Shown in pieces: positions 15,913-22,268 of a stretch of 22,268 nt of DNA; positions within the stretch are counted from its first letter, which is position 1; each line of letters begins with the position of its first letter. The stretch is from an uncultured Colwellia sp. Lineage in GTDB: Bacteria > Pseudomonadota > Gammaproteobacteria > Enterobacterales > Alteromonadaceae. The notes under the pieces are model-generated. The model was not told where the DNA came from. It did no database searches and saw only the letters and a program-made list of their open reading frames with translations. The DNA lies in contig CAJWBY010000065.1 of assembly GCA_913020705.1 (NCBI GenBank), forward strand, positions 1 to 22,268, read 5' to 3'. The position numbers and the translations under genes are program-made.

Positions 15913-16145
15913 ATGTGCCTACAAAACAGTCGCGATTATAGATGTTTTTCAGTGAAAATAGCGCTATAAATGTTTATTTACTTGGCATTAATATCCCATA
16001 ATTTCAATGTTTGATAAACAACGAATGTTACTTTTCGTTATAACTTTTGTCTGACTTGGCATTCTTAATCATATGATAAAAATAATTTATTATAATATTT
16101 ACTAAAATAATTTAACCCCTTTCCTTTTTTACAAACGTTTTATAG

Positions 16146-16173
16146 ATACAAGCAATTATCTTATCGCTTGTAT
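16146..16173. promoter_or_regulatory. 8-bp inverted repeat in the leader of the TonB-sigma operon
   Basis: ATACAAGC (16146-16153) and GCTTGTAT (16166-16173) are perfect complements around 12 bases, 32 bases upstream of the first start codon. It could be an operator or a leader stem. No assay or comparison is available, so only the symmetry is certain. Confidence 0.35.
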
Positions 16174-16205
16174 TCGTTTTGTGTTTATTAAATAAAGGAA
16201 TAAAT

Positions 16206-16814
16206 ATGGCTAAATTATTATCTTATATCAGCTTGTCAGTGATCATTACTTTTGGGTTGTTTGCATTTATGGCGTCTTTAATCAGTAGTGACAGTGTAAA
16301 TATTACACCACCATTACCGCCAATTGTTGTTGAAGTTGCTCAAGTGCCAGAAGACTCAAAAATACAAATTATTGAAAAAGTAAAACTTGATCCACCTCCA
16401 GCACCTGAACCTATGCCAAAGAGTGATGTTACGCCTGTTGTTGCAAATGACGCCATCGCTTTAGCTTATCAGTCAGTGCCCATTTCATTAACAGGCAAAG
16501 GTACCACGTTTAAACAATACGAAGGTATGAATAACAACGAAGCAAGACCTATAGTACGTGTTAACCCAAAATACCCAATGGACGCTATAAGGGAAGGAAC
16601 AGAAGGGTGGGTGAAATTAGCCTTTGATATTAATAAAGTAGGAAAGGTGGTTAATATTTCAGTAATTGACTCACAACCCAAGCGTATTTTTGATAAAGCG
16701 GCGAGACAAGCTTTAAGAAAATGGAAATATCAGGCAAAATCAGTTGATGGTCAAGCGGTATATCAAAAATCACGTACCGTACAATTAGATTTTTCTATGG
16801 AACAACAAAGTTAG
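16206..16814 (+). CDS. TonB family energy-transducing protein (first copy)
   Basis: 202 aa from the ATG at 16206, which has AAAGGA (16194-16199) six bases upstream; a TTG at 16179 lacks this and is rejected. Layout: a single N-terminal membrane anchor (about 5-27), a short proline-rich spacer (ITPPLPPIVVEV, then LDPPPAPEPMP), and a C-terminal TonB domain from about residue 110 (VRVNPKYPMDAIREGTEGWVKLAFDINKVGKV, then FDKAARQALRKWKYQ). TonB proteins pass proton-motive force from ExbB-ExbD to outer-membrane receptors; neither exbB nor a receptor gene is in the window. The spacer is short for a protein that must cross the periplasm. The sigma gene follows after nine bases. Confidence 0.9.
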   Translation: MAKLLSYISLSVIITFGLFAFMASLISSDSVNITPPLPPIVVEVAQVPEDSKIQIIEKVKLDPPPAPEPMPKSDVTPVVANDAIALAYQSVPISLTGKGTTFKQYEGMNNNEARPIVRVNPKYPMDAIREGTEGWVKLAFDINKVGKVVNISVIDSQPKRIFDKAARQALRKWKYQAKSVDGQAVYQKSRTVQLDFSMEQQS

Positions 16815-16823
16815 GATGTGTCT

Positions 16824-17420
16824 TTGAAGTTACCCTCAATGATTAAGGGCTGGTTTAATCCCAATATTAGCCCTGAAATCTTATTAACGCGATATATTGC
16901 TACCAGCAAAGATAAATACTTTATTTTGCTGGTAGAGCAATTTAATCAGCCGATTTATCATTATTTGTTGAGTCAATCAGACAAAGAAATGGCAGAAGAT
17001 ATTATTCAGTCAATGTGGTTAAAAGTCATTAAGATTAAAGAAACACATCAAGCGCATAATAATGTGAAAAGTTGGTTATTTACTATCGCTAGAAATACCT
17101 TAATAGATGAGTTGAGAAGACAAAATCGTTGGCAAACTCAACCATTGGATGAAGCTGAACCTTCACTAGAATTGTCAGTAATATCTCAAACGGTTAACTA
17201 TACTTTAGAGCAAGAATCAGAGAATAAAGATCGGTTAGCCACTTTTAATCAAGCCATTACCTTATTGCCTTTTCATCAGCGTGAAGCTTTTATTTTTCAA
17301 CAAGAGGGTTTTTCAGTGTTACAAATTGCTGAATTAACTGATGAAAGCTTTGAGACGATTAAAAGCCGTTTACGTTATGCCAGAGCACAGATTAAAAATT
17401 TCTTGGAAAAAACATCATGA
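16824..17420 (+). CDS. ECF-type sigma factor between two TonB genes
   Basis: 198 aa. I chose the TTG at 16824 because AGGA (16813-16816) lies seven bases upstream; a GTG at 16818 is too close to it, and an ATG at 16839 has no nearby site. Region 2 spans about residues 40-100 (FNQPIYHYLLSQSDKEMAEDIIQSMWLKVI, then WLFTIARNTLIDELRRQNR). Region 4 spans about 140-195 (LLPFHQREAFIFQQEGFSVLQIAELTDESFETIKSRLRYARAQI). About 40 residues of extra linker separate the two domains. The stop codon overlaps the next start (ATGA), so the downstream TonB-like protein is translationally coupled. By analogy with ECF loci, the coupled membrane protein is its likely regulator. Confidence 0.88.
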   Translation: MKLPSMIKGWFNPNISPEILLTRYIATSKDKYFILLVEQFNQPIYHYLLSQSDKEMAEDIIQSMWLKVIKIKETHQAHNNVKSWLFTIARNTLIDELRRQNRWQTQPLDEAEPSLELSVISQTVNYTLEQESENKDRLATFNQAITLLPFHQREAFIFQQEGFSVLQIAELTDESFETIKSRLRYARAQIKNFLEKTS

Positions 17421-18133
17421 AACACGAAGATAGCGATAAAGAAATTGCTTCACTTTATCAACAGAGAAAGCAGCAAATAGAAGTACCTGAAATCAATTTG
17501 TCGTTACTACAAAAAAAGAAGAAGCCTTTATATACTATCGTGCAATTACTGGCGATATTATTTTTTGGCAGTGTTGCGTCATTTGGAATTCTTGCGGTGA
17601 TCAGCCATTTTTCAGCACAAGTGCCAATGCCACCTGAGCCGTTATTGCCAACTAAGTTGAGTATTGTTGAACTTGATAATGAAGAGGTAACACCCGTTGA
17701 TGAAGTTATCGCTATTGTTATACCGCCATTAGTACCAAAAAAACCTTATGTTGCCCCTGTTTATTCTAAGAATACACAAGTTCATGGAGTGACTGATTTA
17801 CCTAATGCATTACCGTTTACTTTATCTGTAGATGTGATCACCGTTTCAGCCAATCCTGAATTAAAGCAGCCTGTATTATCTTTGGTACCCATTTATCAGG
17901 AGCAACCCAAATATTCAAATGAAGCGATTAGAGATCGGCAAACAGGAACGGTTAAGCTGGCCTATATGATTTCATCTAAAGGTAATGTATCTACCATTAC
18001 CACAGTGGAATCTACTGCAAATAGAGAGTTGAATTTTGCGGCTAAAAAAGCGTTGTCAAAATGGCGTTATCGAGCGGGAGAATACAGTAAAGAGGGTTAT
18101 GAAATTATTTTTGATTTTACGCTGGAGAATTAA
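17417..18133 (+). CDS. TonB-domain membrane protein with a possible anti-sigma N-terminus
   Basis: 238 aa, start overlapping the sigma stop by four bases (ATGA). Residues 1-37 are charged and cytoplasmic (DSDKEIASLYQQRKQQIEVPEINLSLLQKK), a membrane helix lies at about 38-63, a proline/valine-rich spacer follows, and a TonB C-terminal domain covers about 150-238 (VPIYQEQPKYSNEAIRDRQTGTVKLAYMISSKGNV, then LNFAAKKALSKWRYRAG). TonB normally has only a few cytoplasmic residues, so a 37-residue tail is unusual. Its SLYQ...P....LL pattern loosely recalls the short sigma-binding segments of some membrane anti-sigma factors. The TonB call is firm; the anti-sigma role is inference from position and this tail. 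Confidence 0.85.
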   Translation: MKHEDSDKEIASLYQQRKQQIEVPEINLSLLQKKKKPLYTIVQLLAILFFGSVASFGILAVISHFSAQVPMPPEPLLPTKLSIVELDNEEVTPVDEVIAIVIPPLVPKKPYVAPVYSKNTQVHGVTDLPNALPFTLSVDVITVSANPELKQPVLSLVPIYQEQPKYSNEAIRDRQTGTVKLAYMISSKGNVSTITTVESTANRELNFAAKKALSKWRYRAGEYSKEGYEIIFDFTLEN

Positions 18134-18227
18134 TAATAAAAAATAAAAATTAATGTGAACTTATTAGCTTACTTGTACTCCTACTATACGAGAGCTTATT
18201 TCCCTTAGTGTTTCATGTTTTTATAAA

Positions 18228-18260
18228 GCGTTTCTTGTTTGCAAGAAACGCCTTTTTTTT
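18228..18260 (+). terminator. Strong rho-independent terminator of the TonB-sigma-TonB operon
   Basis: GCGTTTCTTG (18228-18237) and CAAGAAACGC (18242-18251) form a perfect 10-bp stem with a TTTG loop, then one C and eight T residues. It lies 95 bases after the last stop. This is the clearest intrinsic terminator in the window. Confidence 0.93.
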
Positions 18261-18322
18261 GCTTTTTTTTTAGCGTTGTCGTTGATATCGTTTTATTTGT
18301 CTACTCCACCTATATTCAGATT

Positions 18323-18359
18323 AATACCAACGCCCGATTCATTGGCTGGCGTTGATATT
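18323..18359. repeat. Intergenic palindrome, REP-like
   Basis: AATACCAACGCC (18323-18334) and GGCGTTGATATT (18348-18359) are complementary at 11 of 12 positions around a 13-base centre. There is no T-run. It looks like the short dispersed palindromes seen in many marine gammaproteobacterial genomes, but only one copy is in this window. Confidence 0.45.
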
Positions 18360-18527
18360 ACATTAAATCAAATCAAGCGTAATGGCTTAAATCAGGTGTA
18401 TGGTTTGTGATTTATTTCTGCACGATAAAGCGTTAGAATTTATGACTGAAGTTTATAACGATTACAGCGTTTTATCGTTAATGGTGTTTGTTATAAGTTA
18501 TAGATGAGAAACAATGGAGACGTATAA

Positions 18528-18935
18528 ATGTATTTCGGGAAGTGCTTGTGTGGGACAGTAAGTCTCAAAATTACAGGTGAAATAAGTGATATTATTCATT
18601 GCCATTGCTCATTATGCAGAAAAAATAGCGGTACGGCATACGCCACTAATGGTTTTATCAATACTGTCGATTTTGAAATTGTCTCGGGTGATGATTGTTT
18701 AACAACATTTGCATTTAAACCAGGAAGAAATCGCCATTTTTGTACGCAATGTGGTTCACCTGTTTATAGTTCAAATGACCAAGATCCAACAAGACTCCGA
18801 ATTCGTCTAGGAATACTCGAATCTGATATTTCAGAAAGACCTATTTCGCATAACTTTGTTACTTCAAAAGCAAACTGGGAAGACCTTGACGAAAAATTAC
18901 CAAGATACGATGCTTTCGAGCCAAGCCGAAAATAA
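18528..18935 (+). CDS. GFA family (glutathione-dependent formaldehyde-activating enzyme-like) zinc protein
   Basis: 135 aa, a single GFA/CENP-V-like domain. The full set of zinc cysteines is present: C6 and C8 in KCLCGTV, C25, C27 and C30 in HCHCSLC, and C72 and C75 in FCTQCGSPVYS. The structural core KITGEISDIIHCHC and LRIRLGIL also fit. The founding member condenses glutathione with formaldehyde to S-hydroxymethylglutathione, but most members have unproven substrates, so only the family is claimed. GGAG (18516-18519) precedes the ATG by eight bases. It stands alone, converging on the hydrolase gene. Confidence 0.92.
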   Translation: MYFGKCLCGTVSLKITGEISDIIHCHCSLCRKNSGTAYATNGFINTVDFEIVSGDDCLTTFAFKPGRNRHFCTQCGSPVYSSNDQDPTRLRIRLGILESDISERPISHNFVTSKANWEDLDEKLPRYDAFEPSRK

Positions 18936-19025
18936 GTACAGCTCGATAACCAAAAAAGGTGATCTGCAAGTAAATAATATATATCGCAAAACACCTAAGC
19001 GTGAGTCTCTATTTAATAATAAAAG

Positions 19026-19778
19026 TTATTTCACTAAGTGGCTATCTAACCAACCCACCATATAACTGGCTAGTTGTGTATCACTATCAAGCAAAGGGTA
19101 GCCATGTGCTGACCCTTTATAAGCAATAAATTTACTACTCTTATTCGTAGCAGCCGTAAATAATTTTTTCGCACTCTCGTAAGTACCCGTATCTTTTTCT
19201 GAGGCTATGATCAGAGTAGGTTTATCAGCTAGGATATTTTTATAGCGAGTGATGTTTTCATCACGCTGGCCTGATGAGAAAAAGCCAATGAGATTTACAG
19301 GATTATTCTCTGCTAGCGTAATCGCTTGAGAGCCACCACAACTTGCGCCAACTACACCGACTATACCTTTGTCTGACATTTTACTTTTCAAATGATCATA
19401 AGCAAGTTGAACATCGCTAGGCCAATATGTAGACATTTTTTGCCAAGCGGCACTTCGTTCTTTTTTCGGTAATGCTTGAATTTTTTTTACACTAAATTCA
19501 TCGTTTATACTTTCACCAAAACCACGAAAGTCTAAACTCAATGCATGAACCCCCTTGTCTGATAATTGCTGCCCAATGTCGTTATACATGGTTCTATTGT
19601 AATTACATTGGTGTAATAACAATACAGCACGGTCACTTGCTTGATTACTCTGGTAAAAGTTCGCCTTTAAAGCAAAGCCTTGGTTGGTTTTCAAAGTAAG
19701 GTCACTTGCCTGACTTGCCTGACTTGATGCGGTAAGTGTGAATAGTGCGGCAGATAATATCTTTACAAATGCGTTCAT
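19026..19778 (-). CDS. Secreted alpha/beta hydrolase with a cysteine nucleophile (dienelactone hydrolase-like)
   Basis: 250 aa. Residues 1-24 are a signal peptide (ILSAALFTLTASSQASQA), so the enzyme is periplasmic. The alpha/beta-hydrolase core begins with RAVLLLHQCNYN (oxyanion region). The nucleophile elbow is GASCGGS with C147 instead of serine; the acid is likely D196 in IIASEKDTGT and the base H225 in KGSAHGYPL. Cys-Asp-His is the triad of dienelactone hydrolases. AGAGAAAATTT precedes the ATG. It converges on the GFA gene with a 90-base gap. The natural substrate is not deducible. Confidence 0.85.
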   Translation of the reverse strand: MNAFVKILSAALFTLTASSQASQASDLTLKTNQGFALKANFYQSNQASDRAVLLLHQCNYNRTMYNDIGQQLSDKGVHALSLDFRGFGESINDEFSVKKIQALPKKERSAAWQKMSTYWPSDVQLAYDHLKSKMSDKGIVGVVGASCGGSQAITLAENNPVNLIGFFSSGQRDENITRYKNILADKPTLIIASEKDTGTYESAKKLFTAATNKSSKFIAYKGSAHGYPLLDSDTQLASYMVGWLDSHLVK

Positions 19779-20053
19779 AAATTTTCTCTGTTGTTTTGGT
19801 TATTCAATTAATAACTCGTTTGGTATAACCTACCCAATGAAGTGTTTTATTAAAATAGTAAAGCGCTGAATTGTCTAAAAATCAGGCTTAAATACCCTAT
19901 CATTACTTCTTGAAACATTACCTAACAAAATGGAAGAGGGTGTATTCATTCTCTTTTATGATGATGGCATATTTCACTATCACTAGGCGTTGGAATTCAT
20001 AGTGATTAGTATTACTATGCGAACAACATTAAAACTCACTACAGTACATAGTT

Positions 20054-21106
20054 ATGGCTATTGGCAGTCTCATTTTATTAATGTTTAGTGGACTTGGTGC
20101 ATTAAACGGAATTTTGCTTTCTCTATATTTTTTTTCTGCTAAGCCTAAAAGCCTCTCTAATAAATTTTTAGCGGCGATGCTGTTGATGGTCAGTATTCGT
20201 ATTTTAAAGTCTGTACTTTATTATTTTAACGCTGAAATAGCTGAAACTATACTGCAAATTGGCTTGTCAGCATGCTTTCTAATTGGGCCTTTATTGTATT
20301 TATATTGTGTGAGCAAAGTTGGAAAGATAGAAAGCCAGTTGATTAAATGGCCGTTGCATCTTACAGGATTACTTACTTTAATTGCTGGCGTTGGTATAGC
20401 TTACCCCTATCAAAGCAATCCAGAGTTATGGGGTGGTACTTTGTATAAAGTGATCAATTTTATTTGGTTACTCTATCTTGTCATGTCAGCTTATGTGCTT
20501 TTTCCTACGGTTAAAAAGCTGAACTACAAACAGTTAAGTTTGACGGATGATAATACTTGGCTGATAAGCGTATTTGTTGGCAATGCCGTTATTTGGTTAG
20601 CCTACTTTACGGCTTCTTACACTTCTTATATTGTCGGCGCGTTGTCGTTTTCATTTATCTTTTTGTTAGCGTTCTTGGTTTTTATAAAAGCACGAGAAAG
20701 TCAAAAAAAGGGGCATATAAAATATGAAAATAAAAAAATCATTGATACTGAAGCGGATAGTTTGATCACGAAATTAGCACACATTATGGAGGAAGAGGAA
20801 CTCTACAAAAACGCTAATGTTACGATGCCACAGATAGCTAAAACCCTCGGTATATCCTCCTCATATTTATCACAGTTACTTAACGACAATTGTAATAAAT
20901 CCTTTTCACTGTTTATGAATGAATACAGAATTGAAGCCGCCAAATTGTTACTTATTAATGAAAAAAAAATGAGCATGGATCTTATTGCTGAGCAATGTGG
21001 CTTTAATTCACAGTCGACATTTTATAATGCGTTTAAAAAACTCGTTGGTGCCACTCCAGCATTATTTAGAAAGGAAAATAAACCAATACGCTCTCCTGAA
21101 TTATAA
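20054..21106 (+). CDS. Membrane-bound AraC family transcriptional regulator
   Basis: 350 aa. The N-terminal 212 residues are hydrophobic with about seven predicted membrane helices (starting MAIGSLILLMFSGLGALNGILL and ending GALSFSFIFLLAFLVFIKA). A linker of about 25 residues leads to a C-terminal AraC DNA-binding domain: first helix-turn-helix at about 258-278 (TMPQIAKTLGISSSYLSQLL) and second at 307-331 (DLIAEQCGFNSQSTFYNAFKKL), then the characteristic GATPALFRK. The membrane part replaces the usual ligand-binding domain, so it probably senses a signal in or across the inner membrane. It lies just upstream of, and in line with, the DJ-1/PfpI fusion gene, its likely target. No clear ribosome binding site is seen. 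Confidence 0.9.
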   Translation: MAIGSLILLMFSGLGALNGILLSLYFFSAKPKSLSNKFLAAMLLMVSIRILKSVLYYFNAEIAETILQIGLSACFLIGPLLYLYCVSKVGKIESQLIKWPLHLTGLLTLIAGVGIAYPYQSNPELWGGTLYKVINFIWLLYLVMSAYVLFPTVKKLNYKQLSLTDDNTWLISVFVGNAVIWLAYFTASYTSYIVGALSFSFIFLLAFLVFIKARESQKKGHIKYENKKIIDTEADSLITKLAHIMEEEELYKNANVTMPQIAKTLGISSSYLSQLLNDNCNKSFSLFMNEYRIEAAKLLLINEKKMSMDLIAEQCGFNSQSTFYNAFKKLVGATPALFRKENKPIRSPEL

Positions 21107-21165
21107 TTCCGTAGTTCGAACTTATAATGTGCGGATGTAATTTATTACCTGAGAAATTAGATTAA

Positions 21166-21193
21166 CTCCAAATAAGTAATATAACTTTTGGAG
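21166..21193 (+). promoter_or_regulatory. Leader hairpin overlapping the Shine-Dalgarno of the DJ-1/PfpI fusion gene
   Basis: CTCCAAA (21166-21172) is the exact complement of TTTGGAG (21187-21193), separated by 14 AT-rich bases. The right arm contains the GGAG ribosome binding site, five bases from the ATG at 21199. Folding would hide the site; the stem is only 7 bp, so it would be sensitive to temperature or binding partners. Confidence 0.45.
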
Positions 21194-21198
21194 AAACA

Positions 21199-22268
21199 AT
21201 GAAAACTAATTTCATCAACACTATTATTTCAATCGCACTACTCGTATTAACTTTTGTTCTTACGAGCACCTCTGCCTATGGGCAATCGAATGAGTCGAAG
21301 ATCCGTCAAACATTAACGAATTACATTCAAGGCACTTCTTACAATCGCCCTAAGCAAATCGAAAAAGCCTTTCATCAAGAGACAAGTTTATTATTAGAAA
21401 AGAAAAACAATCCTTTATGGCGTGTTCCTGTTAAGCAATATATCTCGTGGTTTGAAAATGGGAAAGTCGGAGAGTTTACAGGGCGTATCGGAGAAATTAT
21501 GAATATTGATGTTGCAGGTAGTGTTGCAACCGCTAAAGTAGAAATAATTTTTCCTGTAAAAAAGCTACGTTATACAGATCTTTTTTTATTAAAAAAGCTT
21601 AACGGTAATTGGCAAATAATCAGTAAAACAGCAAACAGTGAAGAGACGATAAATCACGGGAAACGTATTTTATTTATTGTGTCGAATGCCCACTTTCATG
21701 GTGAACTCGACAAAGCAGCAGGGGCAAGTTTTTCTGAAATCGTAAATGCTTATCATGCTTTTAAGCAAGCGGGATATACCGTTGATTTTGTCAGCCCCGA
21801 AGGTGGTGCGATACCTCTTGCTTACATTAATACTTCAAATAAGCTCGATAAACAGTATTTATATAATCATGATTTTATGTATGCGCTTGAGCATACTCGA
21901 ACGCCACAACAGATTATTCCAGAACATTATAAAGCGGTTCATTATATCGGTGGGAGTAGTGCGATGTACGGTGTGGCAGACAATAAAAAAATCCAAGCTA
22001 TATCAATGGAAATTTATGAAAAATATCATGGAATTATTTCCTCTGTTTGTCATGGTACTGCGGGTATTGCGCACTTAAAGACGCGTGATGGTAAATACCT
22101 TGTGGCGGGAAAACGCATCAGTGGTTATCCTGATGCTTATGAAAACCAATCAGCTGCTTACTTTCAGCAATTTCCATTTAAGATTCAGGAAACCATTGAG
22201 CAAAGGGCAGGGGAATTTAAATACAGTGCTCGAAACCAAGCACATGTTGAAGTTGATGGGCGAGTTAT
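21199..22268 (+). CDS. Secreted NTF2-like / DJ-1-PfpI fusion protein (3' end cut off by the window edge)
   Basis: The frame starts at the ATG at 21199 after TTGGAGA and stays open to the window end (356 complete codons). Residues 1-28 are a signal peptide ending AYG, so it is exported. Residues about 33-148 match the NTF2-like putative lumazine-binding group (YIQGTSYNRPKQIEKAFHQET, then LLLKKLNGNWQIISKT). From residue 155 a DJ-1/PfpI domain begins (KRILFIVSNAHF), with E201 in VSPEGG, and the nucleophile C284 followed by H285 in SSVCHGTAGI, as in class I glutamine-amidotransferase-like hydrolases of the Hsp31/PfpI type (glyoxalase III, deglycase or protease activities are known in the superfamily). 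The end is missing, so later catalytic residues cannot be checked. Confidence 0.85.
   Translation, partial: MKTNFINTIISIALLVLTFVLTSTSAYGQSNESKIRQTLTNYIQGTSYNRPKQIEKAFHQETSLLLEKKNNPLWRVPVKQYISWFENGKVGEFTGRIGEIMNIDVAGSVATAKVEIIFPVKKLRYTDLFLLKKLNGNWQIISKTANSEETINHGKRILFIVSNAHFHGELDKAAGASFSEIVNAYHAFKQAGYTVDFVSPEGGAIPLAYINTSNKLDKQYLYNHDFMYALEHTRTPQQIIPEHYKAVHYIGGSSAMYGVADNKKIQAISMEIYEKYHGIISSVCHGTAGIAHLKTRDGKYLVAGKRISGYPDAYENQSAAYFQQFPFKIQETIEQRAGEFKYSARNQAHVEVDGRV

Larger units (their letters stand above)
18134..18527. other. 394-base intergenic region after the TonB-sigma-TonB operon
   Basis: Contains the strong terminator at 18228-18260, a palindrome at 18323-18359, a weaker, imperfect inverted pair around ACGATAAAGCGTT (18421-18433) and GCGTTTTATCGT (near 18470), and the Shine-Dalgarno of the GFA gene (GGAG, 18516-18519). 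No gene is visible on either strand. Confidence 0.7.

Noticed and set aside
16114..16138. Possible ECF-type promoter (AAC, then CGT) before the TonB-sigma operon
   Set aside because: Spacing is 19 bases, longer than usual for AAC-CGT type ECF promoters, and the flanking bases do not fit; kept as a suspicion only.
18856..19065. Plus-strand open frame spanning the GFA gene end and the hydrolase gene end
   Set aside because: It overlaps two supported genes, has no ribosome binding site and no recognisable motif.
19976..20012. Imperfect inverted pair (ATCACTA / TAGTGAT) upstream of the AraC-type gene
   Set aside because: Only seven matching bases in AT-rich DNA; could arise by chance.
21746..22078. 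Plus-strand open frame of 110 codons near the right edge
   Set aside because: It lies in another frame of the DJ-1/PfpI fusion gene, whose catalytic motifs are intact in their own frame.
1..22268. CRISPR arrays, tRNA/rRNA genes, insertion sequences or phage genes
   Set aside because: I looked for regularly spaced repeats, cloverleaf-like segments and transposase or integrase motifs and found none.

Overview
This window looks like a chromosomal segment of a marine, AT-rich gammaproteobacterium of the Colwellia/Thalassotalea type (Alteromonadales). That placement is inferred from gene content and protein style (glpE-glpG, ubiC-ubiA facing plsB, DUF445, a GlpG-adjacent FliL-like protein) and from the low G+C; no rRNA or other marker gene is present to confirm it. 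I see no tRNA, rRNA, CRISPR array, transposase or prophage gene.

Layout. Bases 1-10600 are mostly conserved housekeeping genes: a periplasmic cyclophilin cut by the window edge (minus strand), a DUF445 membrane protein, a class I aspartate/aromatic aminotransferase with a clear terminator, a possible small dispersed repeat, a DUF952 protein, the glpE-glpG pair (rhodanese and rhomboid protease), a secreted FliL-like protein, the ubiquinone genes ubiC-ubiA, the convergent membrane glycerol-3-phosphate acyltransferase gene plsB, and a divergent NYN-domain nuclease-like gene.

Bases 10600-13200 are accessory. A long perfect hairpin precedes an ECF sigma factor, which is coupled to a four-helix membrane protein that is a candidate anti-sigma. 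A WD40-type beta-propeller lipoprotein follows. Bases 13255-15912 are a minus-strand run: a Tat-signal DUF1569 protein, an outer-membrane beta-barrel, a glutathione S-transferase, a GNAT acetyltransferase and a small two-helix membrane protein.

Bases 16206-18133 form a tight operon: TonB-like protein, ECF sigma factor, and a second TonB-like protein whose short cytoplasmic N-terminus may be an anti-sigma segment. It ends in a strong intrinsic terminator. This is the best candidate for an under-described system, because it suggests a sigma factor controlled directly by an energy-transducing TonB-type protein. The rest holds a GFA-family zinc protein, a secreted alpha/beta hydrolase with a cysteine nucleophile, a membrane-bound AraC-type regulator, and a secreted NTF2-like/DJ-1-PfpI fusion, truncated by the window end, whose Shine-Dalgarno can pair with an upstream sequence.

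Several translation starts were moved from the longest possible frame to a better-supported internal start. The reasons are given in each entry.
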